DNA of 5,535 nt from Acholeplasmataceae bacterium. GTDB taxonomy: Bacteria > Bacillota > Negativicutes > Acidaminococcales > Acidaminococcaceae. Position 1 is the first letter of the stretch; every line of letters begins with the position of its first letter. The notes under the pieces are model-generated. The model saw only the letters and a list, made by a program, of their open reading frames with translations. It did not search any database and was not told where the DNA came from. The stretch is from contig JAAYAE010000219.1 in the NCBI GenBank assembly GCA_012719555.1, positions 1 to 5,535 on the forward strand, in the 5' to 3' direction. Both the position numbers and the translations under genes were made by a program. Below, piece by piece: positions 4,335 through 5,535 of this stretch.

Positions 4335-5435
4335 TTATTTGTATATTGCAATTGAGGAATTGTAATCATAAATATCCATTAAGGTTTCGTGTCCGTTGTA
4401 ATACTTGATTATGGTTTTGGAACCACTACCCATCTTGTAGTTTTTATGCATGTTTTTGAACTCTGCATAACAGGCCTCCCAGTCATCTTCGAGGAAGTGC
4501 TGGAGCAGGAACTTCACCCTGGCATCTTGCCTATCTGTCGCAGCTAGGGTTCCATCGAGTCTATATCCAGTATGGTAGACCATTGTGACCAAGTAGCTTC
4601 CAAGCTGCTGCATGTTGTAAATGCCACCGTTTTTATACTTGGCAAATACATCGCTCGAATACTGTACGTCTAACCTATGAGGATCAATTTTCATCATCAT
4701 CGGAATCAGATCCTTCTCTGCGACTGTTCTCCCATCTGGGAAGATGGGAGGAGCTGCAGCCTTCATCGCTTCCAGATCGATAGCAACTCTTGCGGAAGGA
4801 GTGATTATCCTATCTATTACAGCTGCGCTTTCAGCTCTTGTGAGTCCTTGGTCCGGCCTGAAGGTCTGGTCGGGGTAGCCGGCAAGGATCCCGAGGAAGT
4901 AGGCTTTAATGACTGCGTTCTTTCTGTTTGTGGATTTGAACATGTCTAACACATAGCCCTCAATAATTGCTGAGTCGCTACTTGACACAGTTCCTTCCAC
5001 AGCGTTTGCGGCGATAAGAGACATATCTGCACGAATGATCTCTTTATCCAGGTGGCGTTCCGGAATTTGGTTCTCGGTATAGAGATTGAGCTCAACTCCT
5101 TTTTTATAATAGTTGTAAGCCCAGTGCTTTCCGCCCGATCCCATTTCAAGCGCTTGTCCCGTGATTCCTACTATGGCCATTTTTATAAACTCACCGTATG
5201 TTACCTTCTTGTCGGGCTTAAAGGTTCCATCCGGATAACCTACTATAATTCCCTTATCAACCATCTGACCAACATTGGAGTGTGCCCAGTGAGAGGTGGG
5301 TATGTCTTGAAAAAATGTTTCTGCGGCGAGGGAAGGGGTTACATTAGTTAGAACTAAAGCAATTGACATAATTAGAACTAAGATTGTTTTTTTGCGGCGA
5401 ATTGTAAAATGAAGTTGAACTAATAAAAAATCCAT
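4335..5435 (-). CDS. Secreted S-layer-homology (three SLH domain) protein
   Basis: From ATG 5435 the product is 366 aa. Residues about 1-38 form a signal peptide: IRRKK, then a hydrophobic core (TILVLIMSIALVL) and a PSLAA cleavage region. Three SLH domains follow: about 42-88 (FFQDIPTSHWAHSN, GYPDGTFKP, VTYGE), 103-148 (KHWAYNYYKKGVEL, IIRAD) and 157-212 (LGILAGYPDQTFRP, LTRAE). SLH trios anchor exported proteins to pyruvylated secondary cell-wall polysaccharide; the TRAE motif is intact only in the third domain. The C-terminal 150 residues (IDPHRLDVQYSSDVFAKYKN, LEDDWEACYAEF) are not recognised, and no catalytic motif is evident. The start is uncertain: no Shine-Dalgarno precedes ATG 5435, the frame stays open to GTG 5507, and the first 12 residues precede the natural-looking IRRKK signal-peptide start. 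The upstream region is occupied by an inverted repeat, so the original 5' end may have been replaced. Single-gene unit with its own terminator. Confidence 0.9.
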   Translation of the reverse strand: MDFLLVQLHFTIRRKKTILVLIMSIALVLTNVTPSLAAETFFQDIPTSHWAHSNVGQMVDKGIIVGYPDGTFKPDKKVTYGEFIKMAIVGITGQALEMGSGGKHWAYNYYKKGVELNLYTENQIPERHLDKEIIRADMSLIAANAVEGTVSSSDSAIIEGYVLDMFKSTNRKNAVIKAYFLGILAGYPDQTFRPDQGLTRAESAAVIDRIITPSARVAIDLEAMKAAAPPIFPDGRTVAEKDLIPMMMKIDPHRLDVQYSSDVFAKYKNGGIYNMQQLGSYLVTMVYHTGYRLDGTLAATDRQDARVKFLLQHFLEDDWEACYAEFKNMHKNYKMGSGSKTIIKYYNGHETLMDIYDYNSSIAIYK

Positions 5436-5504
5436 AGTGACGATTTCTGTTGTAAAATAGTTTTTACGAGAAACAATTTCACAGAAAGGCGAATCACTAT
5501 GGAT
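5430..5504. repeat. Long imperfect inverted repeat between divergent start codons
   Basis: ATCCATAGTGA (5430-5440) and TCACTATGGAT (5494-5504) are perfect 11-bp inverted arms. Inside them TTTCTGT (5444-5450) mirrors ACAGAAA (5481-5487), and inside those GTAAAA (5452-5457) mirrors TTTTAC (5462-5467) with a 4-nt loop. The arms contain the ATG of the leftward SLH gene and the ATG of the rightward partial gene in the same CACTATGGAT context. This looks like the end of a mobile element or a shared operator; the sequence alone does not decide. Confidence 0.75.
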
Positions 5505-5535
5505 CACTCACAGTTTACACCTAATCCGCGAAAAA
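5499..5535 (+). CDS. Start of an unidentified gene, 3' partial (possible transposase)
   Basis: ATG 5499 opens a frame with 12 complete codons, MDHSQFTPNPRK, before the window ends. A GAAAGG ribosome-binding-like sequence (5484-5489) lies nine bases upstream. The short, basic, Pro-rich N-terminus next to a large inverted repeat could fit a transposase such as an IS30-type enzyme, but 12 residues cannot establish a family. It is divergent from the SLH gene and its start sits in the right arm of the inverted repeat. Confidence 0.4.
   Translation, partial: MDHSQFTPNPRK

Noticed and set aside
5436..5507. Longer SLH gene start at GTG 5507 (24 extra residues)
   Set aside because: It would run through the inverted repeat and overlap the divergent ATG, has no ribosome binding site, and would put an unusual extension ahead of the signal peptide.

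Overview
The window looks like accessory DNA from a low-to-medium GC Gram-positive bacterium (Bacillota), probably a clostridial lineage. The evidence is the Shine-Dalgarno style, AT-rich spacers, an S-layer-homology (SLH) surface protein, a multi-repeat DUF4379-type zinc-ribbon protein, and short GC-rich hairpin repeats that resemble type I-E CRISPR repeats of Clostridia. The genus is inference only. No core housekeeping gene is present.

Layout: (1) 1-464: remnants of IS3-family insertion sequences. The last 47 codons of an orfB are followed, head to tail, by the start of a frameshifted and truncated orfA, and then a strong terminator that reads leftward. (2) 524-1945, minus strand: an excisionase-like small helix-turn-helix gene followed by a tyrosine recombinase, the recombination module of an integrative element (ICE, genomic island or prophage). 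(3) 1946-2460: no convincing gene. It holds a perfect hairpin and four CRISPR-like 29-nt repeats whose intervening 'spacers' are near copies of each other. (4) 2459-2769: a degraded coding fragment, perhaps transposase-derived, present as two tandem copies 165 bp apart on the minus strand. (5) 2843-4094, plus strand: an extended -10 promoter, a 399-aa protein made of five treble-clef zinc-ribbon repeats, and a hairpin overlapping its stop codon. (6) 4095-4334: non-coding DNA with a compound palindrome and a terminator for the gene to its right. (7) 4335-5435, minus strand: a secreted three-SLH-domain protein with an unrecognised C-terminal half. (8) 5430-5535: a long inverted repeat that places the start of the SLH gene and the start of a divergent gene (cut off by the window edge) in mirrored sequence contexts.

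Functionally, int and xis would form one leftward transcription unit controlling excision and integration. The zinc-ribbon protein and the SLH protein are convergent, separate, single-gene units, each with its own terminator signal. The CRISPR-like array has no cas genes and no recognisable leader here, so it is either a decaying orphan array or a tandem repeat resembling one. Transposon debris at the left edge and a possible mobile-element start at the right edge suggest a rearranged region; both edges could also be assembly breakpoints in repeated elements. The most interesting items are the CRISPR-like array with near-identical spacers, the inverted repeat over two start codons at the right end, and the nuclease-less five-repeat zinc-ribbon protein.
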